Position numbers and translations under genes: made by a program. DNA of 64,000 nt, taken from NCBI GenBank assembly GCA_902795275.1, contig CADBKQ010000019.1, forward strand, positions 1 to 64,000, in the 5' to 3' direction. Of the stretch, positions 9,333 to 19,456 are shown piece after piece (the stretch's first letter is position 1; every line of letters begins with the position of its first letter). The DNA is from an uncultured Eubacteriales bacterium (GTDB lineage: Bacteria > Bacillota > Clostridia > Christensenellales > Aristaeellaceae). Under the pieces are notes generated by a model. The model was not told the DNA's origin. It saw only the letters and a list, made by a program, of their open reading frames with translations, and did not search any database.

Positions 9333-9361
9333 TTGACCAATTTGGTATAAAAGAGTATAAT
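9333..9361 (+). promoter_or_regulatory. Sigma-A promoter of the iron-type ABC operon
   Basis: TTGACC at 9333-9338 and a perfect TATAAT at 9356-9361 are separated by 17 bp. The transcript would start near 9368, about 55 bases before the binding-protein ATG. It diverges from the opp promoter. Confidence 0.82.
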
Positions 9362-9422
9362 AAGCACATCGGGCGGCGGGAGAGCCGCCTATAAAAACAA
9401 ATAGCGAAAGGAAGCCTGACCT

Positions 9423-10709
9423 ATGAAAAAACTGTTTGTGCTTATGCTGGCGCTGATCCTGGCGCTGACCTCCTGCTCCTTCGCGTTCGCGGAATCCACC
9501 GAGGACGTGATCGCCCAGGCCCAGACCATGACCCTGGAAGAGCTGTTCAAGAAAGCCATTGAAGAATCCAACGGCAAGGATTTCTACGCCGTGGGCAACT
9601 CCAGCCGCGGCAAATCCGCCCTGCCCCTGTTCGTGGAAGAGCTGCAGAAGATCGATCCCTCCTACACCCTGAACTGGGATTGGCAGCAGCCCAAGGAAAA
9701 CAAAATCTTCGATCAGCTGACCGAGGACGTGAACGGCGCGAACCACGTCATGTCCATGACCCTGATCCAGGATGGCAACCAGATCCAGAGCAAAATGCTG
9801 GACACCGGCATCCTGCTGAACTTCGTGCCCAAGGACTGGACCGAGGCGGAGGGCGTCGCCAAGGAAAACAACGAAAATCCCCTGGCCTTGCAGACCCTGA
9901 ACAAGGTGTTTGAATACAACAACCTGACCGACAAGACCTACACCAACATGTGGGACTTTGTGGCCGAGGGCGAAGCGCCCCTGTTCATGGGCGTGAACAG
10001 CGAATTGGTCGGCAAGAACTTCCTGTACATGATGACCAATGAAAAGTACGCCACCTGGGCCAAGGACGCCTATGAAGCCTGGGCGGGCAAGAACGAAGAA
10101 TACGACGCCCTCATCGAGGACATGAAGCTGGACGCCGAAGACCTGGGCATCACCGGTGAAAACGCCAACTACGGCCTGGCCTGGGTGTACCTCTGGTGCG
10201 AAAAGTACAACGAGCAGACCGACGACGGCCCCATCTGCAACACCCTGGTGACCAAGTCCGCCGCCGGCCAGGCGGGCCTGCTGGTGTACTCCAAGCTGCG
10301 CAGCGTGGAAGAAACCGCTGAATCCTCCGTGAACAACGTGACCGTCGCCGCCTATCAGGACGGCTACACCGGCATTGGCGGCTATGCCTACAAGCATTAC
10401 CTGATGCTGACCAAGACCAGCCCCCTGCCCTGGACCTCCTGCGCCCTCATCGCCTTCATGACCACCACCAAGGACGGCTTCAAGGCCTGGGGCAAGGACA
10501 TGGGCGGCTATGCTCCCGTGCCCGCCTGCATGCAGGATCACAGCAAGGACGGCTACGTGGACGGCGTGGACACCTACCCCGCCAAGAACGACCGCGGCTA
10601 CGACTGGTGGCTGAACGAAGGCCATCTGGTGGTGGAAGACCCGGCTTACTGCGCTTCCGTTTCCGGCACCATGAGCGACTGGATCGACGGCATCGTGAGC
10701 AGCAAGTAA
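9423..10709 (+). CDS. Extracellular solute-binding protein, iron/phosphonate-type (FbpA-like)
   Basis: This 428-residue secreted binding protein starts with the signal peptide MKKLFVLMLALILALTSC. LTSC fits a lipobox, with an alternative A-F-A-E cleavage site just after. The ribosome site is GCGAAAGGAAG. The mature part reads like bacterial binding proteins of the ferric-iron, aminoethylphosphonate and polyamine group (FYAVGNSSRGKS near residue 54, then KMLDTGILLNFVP). The gene is followed by a fused permease and an ATPase, so it supplies the substrate for that importer. I cannot point to a clear pair of iron-ligand tyrosines, so iron is only a family-level guess. Confidence 0.8.
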   Translation: MKKLFVLMLALILALTSCSFAFAESTEDVIAQAQTMTLEELFKKAIEESNGKDFYAVGNSSRGKSALPLFVEELQKIDPSYTLNWDWQQPKENKIFDQLTEDVNGANHVMSMTLIQDGNQIQSKMLDTGILLNFVPKDWTEAEGVAKENNENPLALQTLNKVFEYNNLTDKTYTNMWDFVAEGEAPLFMGVNSELVGKNFLYMMTNEKYATWAKDAYEAWAGKNEEYDALIEDMKLDAEDLGITGENANYGLAWVYLWCEKYNEQTDDGPICNTLVTKSAAGQAGLLVYSKLRSVEETAESSVNNVTVAAYQDGYTGIGGYAYKHYLMLTKTSPLPWTSCALIAFMTTTKDGFKAWGKDMGGYAPVPACMQDHSKDGYVDGVDTYPAKNDRGYDWWLNEGHLVVEDPAYCASVSGTMSDWIDGIVSSK

Positions 10710-10747
10710 GGATTGGCTGACTGTTCGCAAACATCCTTGAACTTTGC

Positions 10748-10789
10748 GGGCGGCGCGTCGGCTTTTTGCCCGGCACGCCGCCCCTTTGC
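10748..10789 (+). terminator. Hairpin after the binding-protein gene
   Basis: GGGCGGCG at 10748-10755 pairs with CGCCGCCC at 10776-10783, followed by CTTTGCTT. The T run is weak, so partial termination before the permease gene is likely. Confidence 0.5.
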
Positions 10790-10818
10790 TTATGCGCTAT
10801 CCTGAAGGGAGGTAAAGC

Positions 10819-12705
10819 ATGACAGCCCTTGCATCCCCCAAGCCGAGCAGGTTCCGCAGGAAGATGAACAGCATCTGGACGTACCTGTCCAAGCCGCAGA
10901 ACACCATCCTGCTGGCCCTTGGCATCATCTTGACGGTCACCACCATCTTCCCCATGGTCACCATCGTGCGCGACACGGTGCGGCTGCATCCCGGCAGCGT
11001 GGACACCAACGCCAACGCCGCCGACGCCCAGGTGGAGGTGATGGGTGAGACTTACACCACCTATAACTGGACCAACCTGTTTACCGACAATATTACCACC
11101 CGCGTGGGCCGGGAGCGCGTTACCCGGTCGGTGGCCTCTATTTACCTGTGGACGCCGCTGCTCAATTCCATTTTCATCAGCATCTTCGCCTGCTTCGGGG
11201 CCATCCTGTACGGCGGCGTGTTCGCCTACCTGGTGACCCGCACCAACCTGAAGCTGAAAAAATACCTGAGCTCCATCTTCATCTTCCCCTACATCATGCC
11301 CCAGTGGACGCTGGCCGTGATGTGGCAGAACCTGTTCAACAGCAACGTGGTCACCGGCGGCAACGACGGCCTGCTCACCTCCGTGTTCGGCGTACACATG
11401 CCGCTGTGGTGGTGCCAGGGCATCTTCCCGGTGTCCATCGTGCTGGCGCTGCACTATGCGCCGTTCGCCTACATCCTCATCGGCGGCATTTTCCGCAACA
11501 TGGACGCCAACCTGGAAGAAGCGGCCACCATCCTGAACACGCCCAGGTGGAAAACCTTCCTGCGGGTGACGCTGCCGCTGGTGAAGCCCGCTATCCTGAG
11601 CACCATCCTGCTGGTGTTCTCCAGCGCCATGGGCTCCTACCCCATCCCCCACTACCTGAAACTGAACACCCTGTCCACCCAGTACGTGGGCATGAGCTCC
11701 AACCGCGCGGGCCAGGCCAGCATCCTGGCGGTCATCATGATGCTGTTCGGCTTCCTGATTCTGATCGTGAACCAGCGCACCACCTCGGGCCGCAAGAACT
11801 TCACCACCGTCACCGGCAAGTCCGGCCAGACCAGCGTGGTGAACCTGCGGTCGGGCAAATACATCGTGGCCGTGATCTTCTTTATCACCACCCTGGCCAC
11901 CGGCATCCTGCCCATCATCCTGTTCGCCATCGAAACCTTCCTGCCGAACCCCGGCGACTATTCGTTCCTCACCAACGGCATCGCGGGCCACATGACCACC
12001 AAATGGTGGATGACGGCGGAGAACGTGACGGAGAACGGCATGTACGGCCAGAAGGGCATCCTGTTCAACAGCGAGATCTGGAACGCCTTCGGCGGCACGC
12101 TCATCGTGGCCGTGCTGTGCGCCCTGTGCGCGGGCACCATCGGCACCCTGATCGGCTACTGCGTCAGCAAGAACCGCCGCAGCAAGTGGGCGGCCTATGT
12201 GAACAACATGGCCTTCCTGCCCTACCTGATGCCGTCCCTGGCCGTGGGCGTCGCCTTCTTCGTGTTCGGCTCCAACGTGGGCATTTACAATACCTTCCTG
12301 CTGCTGGTGCTGGCAGGCACGGTGAAGTACATCCCCTTCGCCAGCCGCAGCGCCCTCAACTCCATGATGCAGCTGTCCGGCGAAATCGAGGAAGCCGCCA
12401 TCATCCAGGACATCCCCTGGTGGAAGCGCATGACCCGCATCATCATTCCCATCCAGAAAACGTCCATCATCAGCGGGTATCTGCTGCCCTTCATGACCTG
12501 CCTGCGTGAACTGACGCTGTTCATGCTGCTGTGCGGCCAGGGCAAGATCATCACCACCATGTTGGGCTACTTCGACGAGATGGGCCTGTACGCTTTTTCC
12601 AGCGGCATCAACCTGATCCTGATCGTGGTGATCCTGCTGTTCAACACGCTGGTCAACAAGCTGACCGGCGCCAGCCTGGACGCCGGTATCGGCGGCGGAA
12701 AATAA
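10819..12705 (+). CDS. Fused two-domain ABC permease (FbpB-like)
   Basis: This 628-residue protein carries two complete permease domains with about twelve transmembrane helices, as in ferric-iron permeases. Each half has an EAA-type coupling motif: EEAATILNTPRWKTFLRVTLP near residue 233, and EEAAIIQDIPWWKRM near residue 521. A single chain thus replaces the usual pair of membrane subunits. An extracytoplasmic insert of about 60 residues follows the first helix. GGGAGGTAAAGC just upstream supports the ATG. It lies between the binding-protein gene and the ATPase gene, all in one direction. Confidence 0.87.
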   Translation: MTALASPKPSRFRRKMNSIWTYLSKPQNTILLALGIILTVTTIFPMVTIVRDTVRLHPGSVDTNANAADAQVEVMGETYTTYNWTNLFTDNITTRVGRERVTRSVASIYLWTPLLNSIFISIFACFGAILYGGVFAYLVTRTNLKLKKYLSSIFIFPYIMPQWTLAVMWQNLFNSNVVTGGNDGLLTSVFGVHMPLWWCQGIFPVSIVLALHYAPFAYILIGGIFRNMDANLEEAATILNTPRWKTFLRVTLPLVKPAILSTILLVFSSAMGSYPIPHYLKLNTLSTQYVGMSSNRAGQASILAVIMMLFGFLILIVNQRTTSGRKNFTTVTGKSGQTSVVNLRSGKYIVAVIFFITTLATGILPIILFAIETFLPNPGDYSFLTNGIAGHMTTKWWMTAENVTENGMYGQKGILFNSEIWNAFGGTLIVAVLCALCAGTIGTLIGYCVSKNRRSKWAAYVNNMAFLPYLMPSLAVGVAFFVFGSNVGIYNTFLLLVLAGTVKYIPFASRSALNSMMQLSGEIEEAAIIQDIPWWKRMTRIIIPIQKTSIISGYLLPFMTCLRELTLFMLLCGQGKIITTMLGYFDEMGLYAFSSGINLILIVVILLFNTLVNKLTGASLDAGIGGGK

Positions 12706-12744
12706 CACAATGCTCCGATTTCAATTTGTGGAGGATGAAAACAT

Positions 12745-14091
<1,347 letters not shown>

Positions 14092-14103
14092 GGAGAGAGC
14101 TCA

Positions 14104-14580
14104 ATGAAACGGTTGATTGCGCTTCTGATGGCCCTGTGCCTGGCGTGCGCGTCGTGCGCCGTCCTGGCGGATATGGAAATTCCAGCCTTTGAAGACATGC
14201 CCGCCGTGGTGATGGAAGATGAAAGCACCACGGTGGAGGAGACTGCGTTTGAAGGCGAATGGGTTTTAAATGTCGCCTTTGCCAATCTGGAATACGTCGA
14301 CGAGCAGACGCTGTTCGGCTCCTATGACTACAACTTCATGCCGTATACCATTGCCGATGGCATGGTGACGCAGGACGTTCAGCAGGAAAACGGCGAGTTC
14401 GTGACGGTGGAAATGCCCTATACCTTTGAAGCGGGCCAGCTGCGGGGCAAGGACGGCGGCGGCCGGGATTTCGTGATCGAACTGCTGGAGGACGGCAACA
14501 TCGTCATGTCTGTGTTTTTCCCCGGCGATGGAGACACGCTGACCTGCCTCTCTGTGTTCCTGGTGCATCCCGCCGAATAA
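14104..14580 (+). CDS. Small secreted protein of unknown function
   Basis: This is a 158-residue protein with a signal peptide (MKRLIALLMALCLACASC, cleavage probably after V-L-A). The mature part is acidic and rich in beta-type residues (FEGEWVLNVAFANLEYVDE, and a closing segment DTLTCLSVFLVHPAE), which suggests a small lipocalin-like barrel. I do not recognise a named family. It lies 12 bases after the ATPase gene with its own AGGAGAG site and is followed by the terminator at 14644, so it is the last gene of the importer operon and may be an accessory surface factor. Confidence 0.75.
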   Translation: MKRLIALLMALCLACASCAVLADMEIPAFEDMPAVVMEDESTTVEETAFEGEWVLNVAFANLEYVDEQTLFGSYDYNFMPYTIADGMVTQDVQQENGEFVTVEMPYTFEAGQLRGKDGGGRDFVIELLEDGNIVMSVFFPGDGDTLTCLSVFLVHPAE

Positions 14581-14643
14581 ACGAAACCGGGCGCTGTCTC
14601 CTTTGAGACGGGCCCGGATTCCTTTGTGGATTTGAATCCTTTG

Positions 14644-14678
14644 CGCCGGAGGGCTGTCGGAGCCGTCCGGCGTTTTTT
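14644..14678 (+). terminator. Terminator of the iron-type ABC operon
   Basis: CGCCGGAGGGC at 14644-14654 pairs, with one mismatch, with GCCGTCCGGCG at 14662-14672, followed by six T. Confidence 0.85.
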
Positions 14679-14710
14679 CGGCGATTTTTGCAATTGGATG
14701 AAAACGCCCC

Positions 14711-14739
14711 TTGCCATCACGCTCTTTTTTGGGTATAAT
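14711..14739 (+). promoter_or_regulatory. Sigma-A promoter left in front of the sensor remnant
   Basis: TTGCCA at 14711-14716 and a perfect TATAAT at 14734-14739 are separated by 17 bp. An AGGAGG ribosome site follows at 14807-14812, but no start codon follows it in a usable frame. Confidence 0.7.
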
Positions 14740-14818
14740 AATATGTTGAATAGATGTGGGCAGTGAAGAGCAAGCATCCCCAGCCTTCCAGACACAAAAG
14801 TTTTTTAGGAGGATAACC

Positions 14819-15292
14819 CGGAGCTGTATTCCATCCTGAATAAGATCGCCAACCTGACTCCCGGCGAGGACATGGAATACGCGCTGATCTCCTACATGTA
14901 CACGAACCAGAAGGTTTCCTTGCAGGATTATCTGAAGGACAACTGGATCGGCGTGCTTCTGTTCATCACCGCCGTGTTTTCGGCCCTTCGATTGCGAAAA
15001 CCTGGAAGACTTCAACAGGTTTTCTCTCGGACTGTTCCGGAATCTGATTCATCCGGAGGATTATGAGCGGGTCATGAAGGAACGCCGGGAGAGATTCGCC
15101 GGGAAAAACGACGGCGACCAGATCCGCCTGCGCTTTCGGATTGTGACAAAGCACGGCACTGTGAAAGAAGTGATCGCGCAGGCAAGGCTGCGCCACCATG
15201 ACACCTTCGGGGATCTTCATTTTGTGACTTGTATGGATCTGGACAAGGAGCTTGAAGGCGGCCCGCTTGACATGGATCATTTTGGAAACTGA
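14819..15292 (+). pseudogene. Remnant of a sensor protein (binding-protein domain tail, membrane helix, PAS domain)
   Basis: In one frame 14821-15000 reads ELYSILNKIANLTPGED, then VSLQDYLKDNWIGVLL and a membrane helix. This is the end of a periplasmic family-3 binding domain and its membrane anchor, as in many clostridial diguanylate cyclases and hybrid kinases. Near 14990 the reading switches frame and becomes a PAS_3-type domain (LGLFRNLIHPEDYERVMKE, then RLRFRIVTKHGTVKEV), ending at 15292. The start codon and most of the binding domain are deleted directly behind a preserved promoter and AGGAGG site. No output domain remains. Confidence 0.8.
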
Positions 15293-15393
15293 ACAGGATT
15301 GCTCCCATTTTACCCCGGCGGGCCGGGAGGAAAAGCCGCCCGTAAACGGCAATGCTTTAGAAGGAAAACAAAATAGAACATCCAGACACAAAA

Positions 15394-15435
15394 ACACCCC
15401 TTGGGCCGCCTGAAAGACGGAACCGCAAGGGGTGT
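15394..15435. terminator. Hairpin downstream of the sensor remnant
   Basis: ACACCCCTTG at 15394-15403 pairs with CAAGGGGTGT at 15426-15435. The T tract lies on the minus-strand side, where no gene needs it, so this may be the original terminator in degraded form. The rest of the 320 bases between 15293 and 15612 holds no gene I can support. Confidence 0.4.
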
Positions 15436-15612
15436 AATCCTGTCGCGCCGGCCCGGCAAGGCGGCTTTGCTTTTTCTCTTTCCACTTGAAAGCGAACCGT
15501 TGCAATACCCCATGTCAGCCGACGATCGATGCTATTTTGAAGAAAACTTTATGATCATGTTGCGTTTTGTGCGCAATGCTGTGTCTAATAGGTGAAAGGT
15601 GGTGAGGCTGCC

Positions 15613-16134
15613 ATGGAGACTGTCAAGGGCCCTGACAGCAAGGAAGCGAGAATCGAGCGCATGGTCAACCTGTACCAGCTTCCCCTGCTCCGGCTCTGCA
15701 TCCTGTATCTGCACGATGAAGAGCAGGCAAAAGACGCGGTACAGGAAACATTTATCAAAGCCTATCGGAATCTGGACAGCTTCCGGGCGGACGCTTCCGA
15801 AAAGACCTGGCTGACCCGCATCGCTATCAATACCTGCAAGAATGTGTACCGGTCGGGATGGTTCCGGCATGTGGACCGTTCCGTGTCCGTTGACATGATG
15901 GCGGAGCGCGCCGCCCCGGCGGATCAGGGGGATCGGGAGCTGACGGAAGAAATCATGAGGCTGCCCGTGAAATTGAAAGAAGTAGCATTGCTGTGCTGGC
16001 TGCAAGGCATGACCTATGAGGAGACGGCCCGGACGCTGGGCATCTCCCGCCAGGCCGTGGCCAGCCGGCTGAACCGGGCGAGAAATAAACTGCGTTTTGC
16101 TTTGGAAGGGAGTGACGGTCATGACCCTGCGTGA
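15613..16134 (+). CDS. ECF RNA polymerase sigma factor (first locus)
   Basis: This 173-residue sigma-70 family factor starts at the ATG 15613, which has AAAGGTGGTGAGG just upstream. Region 2 includes DAVQETFIKAYRNLDSFR around residue 40, then TWLTRIAINTCKN. Region 4 is YEETARTLGISRQAVASRL near residue 138. There is no region 3, as in ECF factors. The gene overlaps the next one by 14 bases, and that gene encodes a membrane protein with a large outside domain, the usual place of the anti-sigma factor. The signal is unknown. Confidence 0.92.
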   Translation: METVKGPDSKEARIERMVNLYQLPLLRLCILYLHDEEQAKDAVQETFIKAYRNLDSFRADASEKTWLTRIAINTCKNVYRSGWFRHVDRSVSVDMMAERAAPADQGDRELTEEIMRLPVKLKEVALLCWLQGMTYEETARTLGISRQAVASRLNRARNKLRFALEGSDGHDPA

Positions 16135-17944
16135 AGAACAGGAAAGAGTGCAGAAAGCGGTTCAGAATTCCCTTGCGCATGTGCGGGAAGATCCATGGCT
16201 GACGCAGCGGGTTCTTGCCAACGCGAAAGGAGAACAACCCGTGAAAAGAAAGATTTCGCTCACGCTTGTGCTGAGCATTGTGTTGGGCATCGCCCTGATG
16301 GGAACCGCTTACGCCCTGGTATCCTCCCAGGTAGCCGCGTTCTTCGGGCAGCACTGGAACCGGGAACTGGGCGACTGGTTGGAAAGCGGCAAAGTGGCGC
16401 AGATCGGGGAAACGGTGGAACTAAGCGGCGTCGCGTTCACGCTGGATGAAGTGGTCTATAAGGATCGCGGCATCTACGGCGTGGGAACGGCCCGGGTGAA
16501 GGACGCAAAGGACGTGCTGGTTCCCATGGATATCGTGGATGCATGGGATATAGAGGAGGTTGCCAAGGGCGAAGAAGCGCAGGCCCTCGTCCAGCAGGCC
16601 CGGAACGCCGGAGGCCGCCTGCTGTCCATCGACTGCTGGCCCGGAAAAATCGGCGTGGACGGCGGCTCCATGGTGAATGCCGGGGACGCCGGGGCGTACA
16701 ATATCCGCAATCAGGACGGCAGCATCACCTTCTCCTTTGAAACCAGCGGCGGTTACGCCCTGGAGGACGGAACCACCTACCGGATGGAGCTTTCCATCGA
16801 CGTGGACGAATGGACAGCCGAAGGCATGGTGAAGAACGACGCGGTGAAGCCGCAATCCTGGACGGTGGAATTTGAACCCGTGGTGATCAAGGAAACCCCT
16901 GCCGCCGAAAACGCGAAGGAGATTCCCCCGGAGGAGATGCAGCTGACCGGCTATGAACTCGTCGTTCCCGAAACGTATCAGCAAACCGGCACCCTGCCCC
17001 TCTGCCGCGCCGTGGAAAATGACTTCACCAAGACCGTGAAGCCGGAATGGTTCAACCAGAGCGGTATTGCCGAAATGGAGTCCGCCACGTACATGACCTT
17101 TAAAGATCACGCGGTGTTGGGATTGAGTCCCGAAACCGTTTGGTACGCGGAAAATACGGGGGAGCTTTTTGATTACAACTGGCGGGAACGTGAAACATCC
17201 AATCCCAACATCGAGCCTTCTCTCCTCCCCCGCCATGCGATGTCCATGGGAATCGCCAGCATCGCCTCCGGCGTGTACCAAGGATATGCCTATGCGCAGG
17301 GCGCTGAACTGGAACACGAGCAGTTGACGAAGATTTCGCTGGAGGAGGCCAAGCAAACAGCGGAAGCGCTGTTTGACAAGCTGGGCCTCCGTGGCTTTGA
17401 ACTGGCCTGGGCGCTGGACATGAGCGTGGAGCGCATTCATACCCTCGGGGAAGCGTATAATCACTTCTGGTTCGAGGACGGGGGAGGGTACAGCAATTCT
17501 CCCCGGCAGGATTACGCCGCCGCTACTGCGGAGGACGAAGGCTACTATCTGATCTATACGCCCCTGGGCGTGACCCAGGTCACGGACGGACGCCAGCAGC
17601 TGAATCTGTTCGTCACCAGCCGGGGCATCGTGTTCGCCGACCTTCGCTGCATGTACAACCGGGGCGAGGAAGCCGGTACGCCCGACAAGCTGATCGCTCC
17701 GGAGGAAGCGGTTTCCCGCCTGTATCAGGAAGCCGCCCGGGCGCGGGACCGGATAGAAATCGCGTCCATCCAGCGGGTCGCCCTGACCTATGTGCCCCTC
17801 CGGGCCGAGAACAAGCAGGACGGCATGGTGTTCGCCCCGGTCTGGCAGGTGCAGTATCAGGAGGCAGGCGCAGAAGCGGAATATGTAAGCTGGGCGGAAT
17901 TCAACGCCGTGGACGGCAGCATGATCAACGCGATTTTCCGCTGA
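16121..17944 (+). CDS. Membrane-anchored putative anti-sigma factor with large extracytoplasmic domain
   Basis: I take the ATG at 16121 (607 residues), preceded by GGAAGGG. The layout is a cytoplasmic part of about 45 residues, one transmembrane helix (about 46-66) and more than 500 residues outside. The outside part resembles the DUF4179-like domains found beside clostridial ECF factors. It begins FFGQHWNRELGDWLESGK and includes a segment with SMVNAGDAGAYNIRNQDG. There is no zinc-finger CxxC motif, so it would hold the sigma factor through its short N-terminus. It is translationally coupled to the sigma gene. The anti-sigma role is inferred from position and layout. Confidence 0.8.
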   Translation: MTLREEQERVQKAVQNSLAHVREDPWLTQRVLANAKGEQPVKRKISLTLVLSIVLGIALMGTAYALVSSQVAAFFGQHWNRELGDWLESGKVAQIGETVELSGVAFTLDEVVYKDRGIYGVGTARVKDAKDVLVPMDIVDAWDIEEVAKGEEAQALVQQARNAGGRLLSIDCWPGKIGVDGGSMVNAGDAGAYNIRNQDGSITFSFETSGGYALEDGTTYRMELSIDVDEWTAEGMVKNDAVKPQSWTVEFEPVVIKETPAAENAKEIPPEEMQLTGYELVVPETYQQTGTLPLCRAVENDFTKTVKPEWFNQSGIAEMESATYMTFKDHAVLGLSPETVWYAENTGELFDYNWRERETSNPNIEPSLLPRHAMSMGIASIASGVYQGYAYAQGAELEHEQLTKISLEEAKQTAEALFDKLGLRGFELAWALDMSVERIHTLGEAYNHFWFEDGGGYSNSPRQDYAAATAEDEGYYLIYTPLGVTQVTDGRQQLNLFVTSRGIVFADLRCMYNRGEEAGTPDKLIAPEEAVSRLYQEAARARDRIEIASIQRVALTYVPLRAENKQDGMVFAPVWQVQYQEAGAEAEYVSWAEFNAVDGSMINAIFR

Positions 17945-17963
17945 AACAATCATAGAACGGCAA

Positions 17964-18000
17964 ACTCCCGCAGGGGCTATTCTCCTGCGGGAGATTTTTC
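17964..18000 (+). terminator. Terminator of the first sigma/anti-sigma operon
   Basis: CTCCCGCAGG at 17965-17974 pairs with CCTGCGGGAG at 17984-17993, followed by ATTTTTC. Confidence 0.87.
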
Positions 18001-18039
18001 AGGCTTGGGCTTGTTCTGTCCCGGATGCGGGTTCCGGCA

Positions 18040-18068
18040 TTGACTTGCGTGCAGCGCCGCACTAAAAT
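18040..18068 (+). promoter_or_regulatory. Promoter of the second sigma/anti-sigma operon
   Basis: TTGACT at 18040-18045 and TAAAAT at 18063-18068 are separated by 17 bp. The shape is sigma-A; I do not see a typical ECF autoregulatory -35 (AAC) motif. Confidence 0.62.
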
Positions 18069-18165
18069 ATGTGCAAAGGTTTGTAACGTTTCTTCTTCCG
18101 CTGCGACTAACAGAATGAAAGCGGCTTTCAGTACGAACGGAAAGGAGGTGGACACGACGGCAGAC

Positions 18166-18648
18166 ATGGACAGCATCTACCGCGAATTCAGCGGCGCCGT
18201 CGCCGCGTATCTGACGCGGCTGTGCGGCAATGCGGAGCTGGCGCGCGAACTGACGCAGGAAACGTTTTACCAGGCGGTCAAAAGCATCGACCATTTTGAT
18301 GGAAAAAGCAGCCTGAACACCTGGCTCTGCGGCATCGCCAGGCACCTGTATTACGACGCGCTGAGACAGAAAAAGCCCGCGGTTCCGCTGCCGGACGATC
18401 TTCCCGCGCCGGGGGATTTCACGGAGCGGATCGTCCGCAAAGACCAGGCGATGATCGCCCACCGGGTGCTGCATATGCTGGAGGAGCCCTACCGGGAAGT
18501 GTTCACCCTGCGGACATTCTGCGACCTGAGCCACGCCCAGATCGCCGGGCTGTTCGGGAAAAGCGAAGCCTGGTCGCGGGTCACTTACTACCGCGCCAGG
18601 CAAATGCTGCAAGACGCGATGAAGGAGAATGAAAATGAAAAAGAATGA
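18166..18648 (+). CDS. ECF RNA polymerase sigma factor (second locus)
   Basis: This 160-residue factor has region 2 text LARELTQETFYQAVKSIDHF and TWLCGIARHLYYDALRQKK. Region 4 is LSHAQIAGLFGKSEAWSRVTYYRAR. I choose ATG 18166 because relatives begin M-D-x-I-Y-x-x-[FY], but the AGGAGG at 18143-18148 is 17 bases away, which is unusually far. The in-frame alternatives are a GTG at 18148 that overlaps that ribosome site and an ATG at 18115 with no ribosome site. The gene overlaps the following zinc-finger anti-sigma gene by 14 bases. Confidence 0.9.
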   Translation: MDSIYREFSGAVAAYLTRLCGNAELARELTQETFYQAVKSIDHFDGKSSLNTWLCGIARHLYYDALRQKKPAVPLPDDLPAPGDFTERIVRKDQAMIAHRVLHMLEEPYREVFTLRTFCDLSHAQIAGLFGKSEAWSRVTYYRARQMLQDAMKENENEKE

Positions 18649-19453
18649 TTGCAATATCGTCCGGGATTTAATGCCGCTGGTGCTGGACCGGGCGGCCAGC
18701 GATGAGAGCCGGGAAATGGTGGAGGAGCACATCGCCGCCTGCGAAGCATGCGGAAAGCAGTATGACGCCATGAAGGCCGCGCTTCCCGACGGGCTGCGGA
18801 TGGAATACGAGGAAGAACAGAAGAAGTTTATCCACGCCCTCAAAGCCATGCGGAGAACAAAGCTGAAACGCCGCCTGACGGCTATTGCGCTGAGCGTGAT
18901 CCTCTGCGCGGCGGCGGCGTTCGGCGGGCTGCTTGCCTATGACCGGCTCGTGAACCGGTATTCCGTGCCGGTGGATAACAGCCTGTATTCCCTCAGCTTG
19001 GCCCGATTGGCGGATGGCAGCCTTGCCGTGACGGCGGAAATGCACGGCATCAACTTCGATACCCAGACAAACGGCACAGAGCAAGTGGAGGGGGACAGAA
19101 CCGTTTGCTACCTGTATTATTCCGCCGCGCCCCTTCACGCGGTCAGCAAGTCGGCGCGGGAGGGAACAAAAGCGCTCATGACCCTGCTCGGCAGCGGCGG
19201 GAACCAGTCCATCAGCGAAATTCGCCAGGGCGCGCCGGGAAACAGTATCCTGCTCTGGGCGGCCGGAGAACCCATTCCCGCCGCCTCCGAAGAGATGGAG
19301 GCATACTTTGCCCTGGATAAGCAGTGGATGGCGTGGTGGGAAAACCTGCCCGAGTCGGAGGATGGAACCTATAAGGTCTTGAATGCCATGGAGGATTATT
19401 CCTGGCAGGCCAGGCTGGAAGAAGCGTGGCTGGCCGTGCCGGAGTGGAAGTAA
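18635..19453 (+). CDS. Zinc-finger anti-sigma factor (zf-HC2 type)
   Basis: This 272-residue protein starts at the second ATG (18635), which sits 8 bases after AAGGAG; the ATG at 18629 is too close to that site. Cys6, His32, Cys36 and Cys39 form the anti-sigma zinc motif (CNIVRDLMPLVLDRA, then HIAACEAC). One membrane helix lies at about 81-101 and the remaining 170 residues are outside. It should hold the sigma factor encoded just upstream at the membrane until a signal is sensed. The outer domain is of no family I recognise. Confidence 0.9.
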   Translation: MKKNDCNIVRDLMPLVLDRAASDESREMVEEHIAACEACGKQYDAMKAALPDGLRMEYEEEQKKFIHALKAMRRTKLKRRLTAIALSVILCAAAAFGGLLAYDRLVNRYSVPVDNSLYSLSLARLADGSLAVTAEMHGINFDTQTNGTEQVEGDRTVCYLYYSAAPLHAVSKSAREGTKALMTLLGSGGNQSISEIRQGAPGNSILLWAAGEPIPAASEEMEAYFALDKQWMAWWENLPESEDGTYKVLNAMEDYSWQARLEEAWLAVPEWK

Positions 19454-19456
19454 TAG

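Noticed and set aside
10480..12708. 742-codon minus-strand open frame
   Set aside because: It lies opposite the fused permease and consists of Gln/His/Gly/Asp-rich text typical of the antisense of GC-rich membrane genes.
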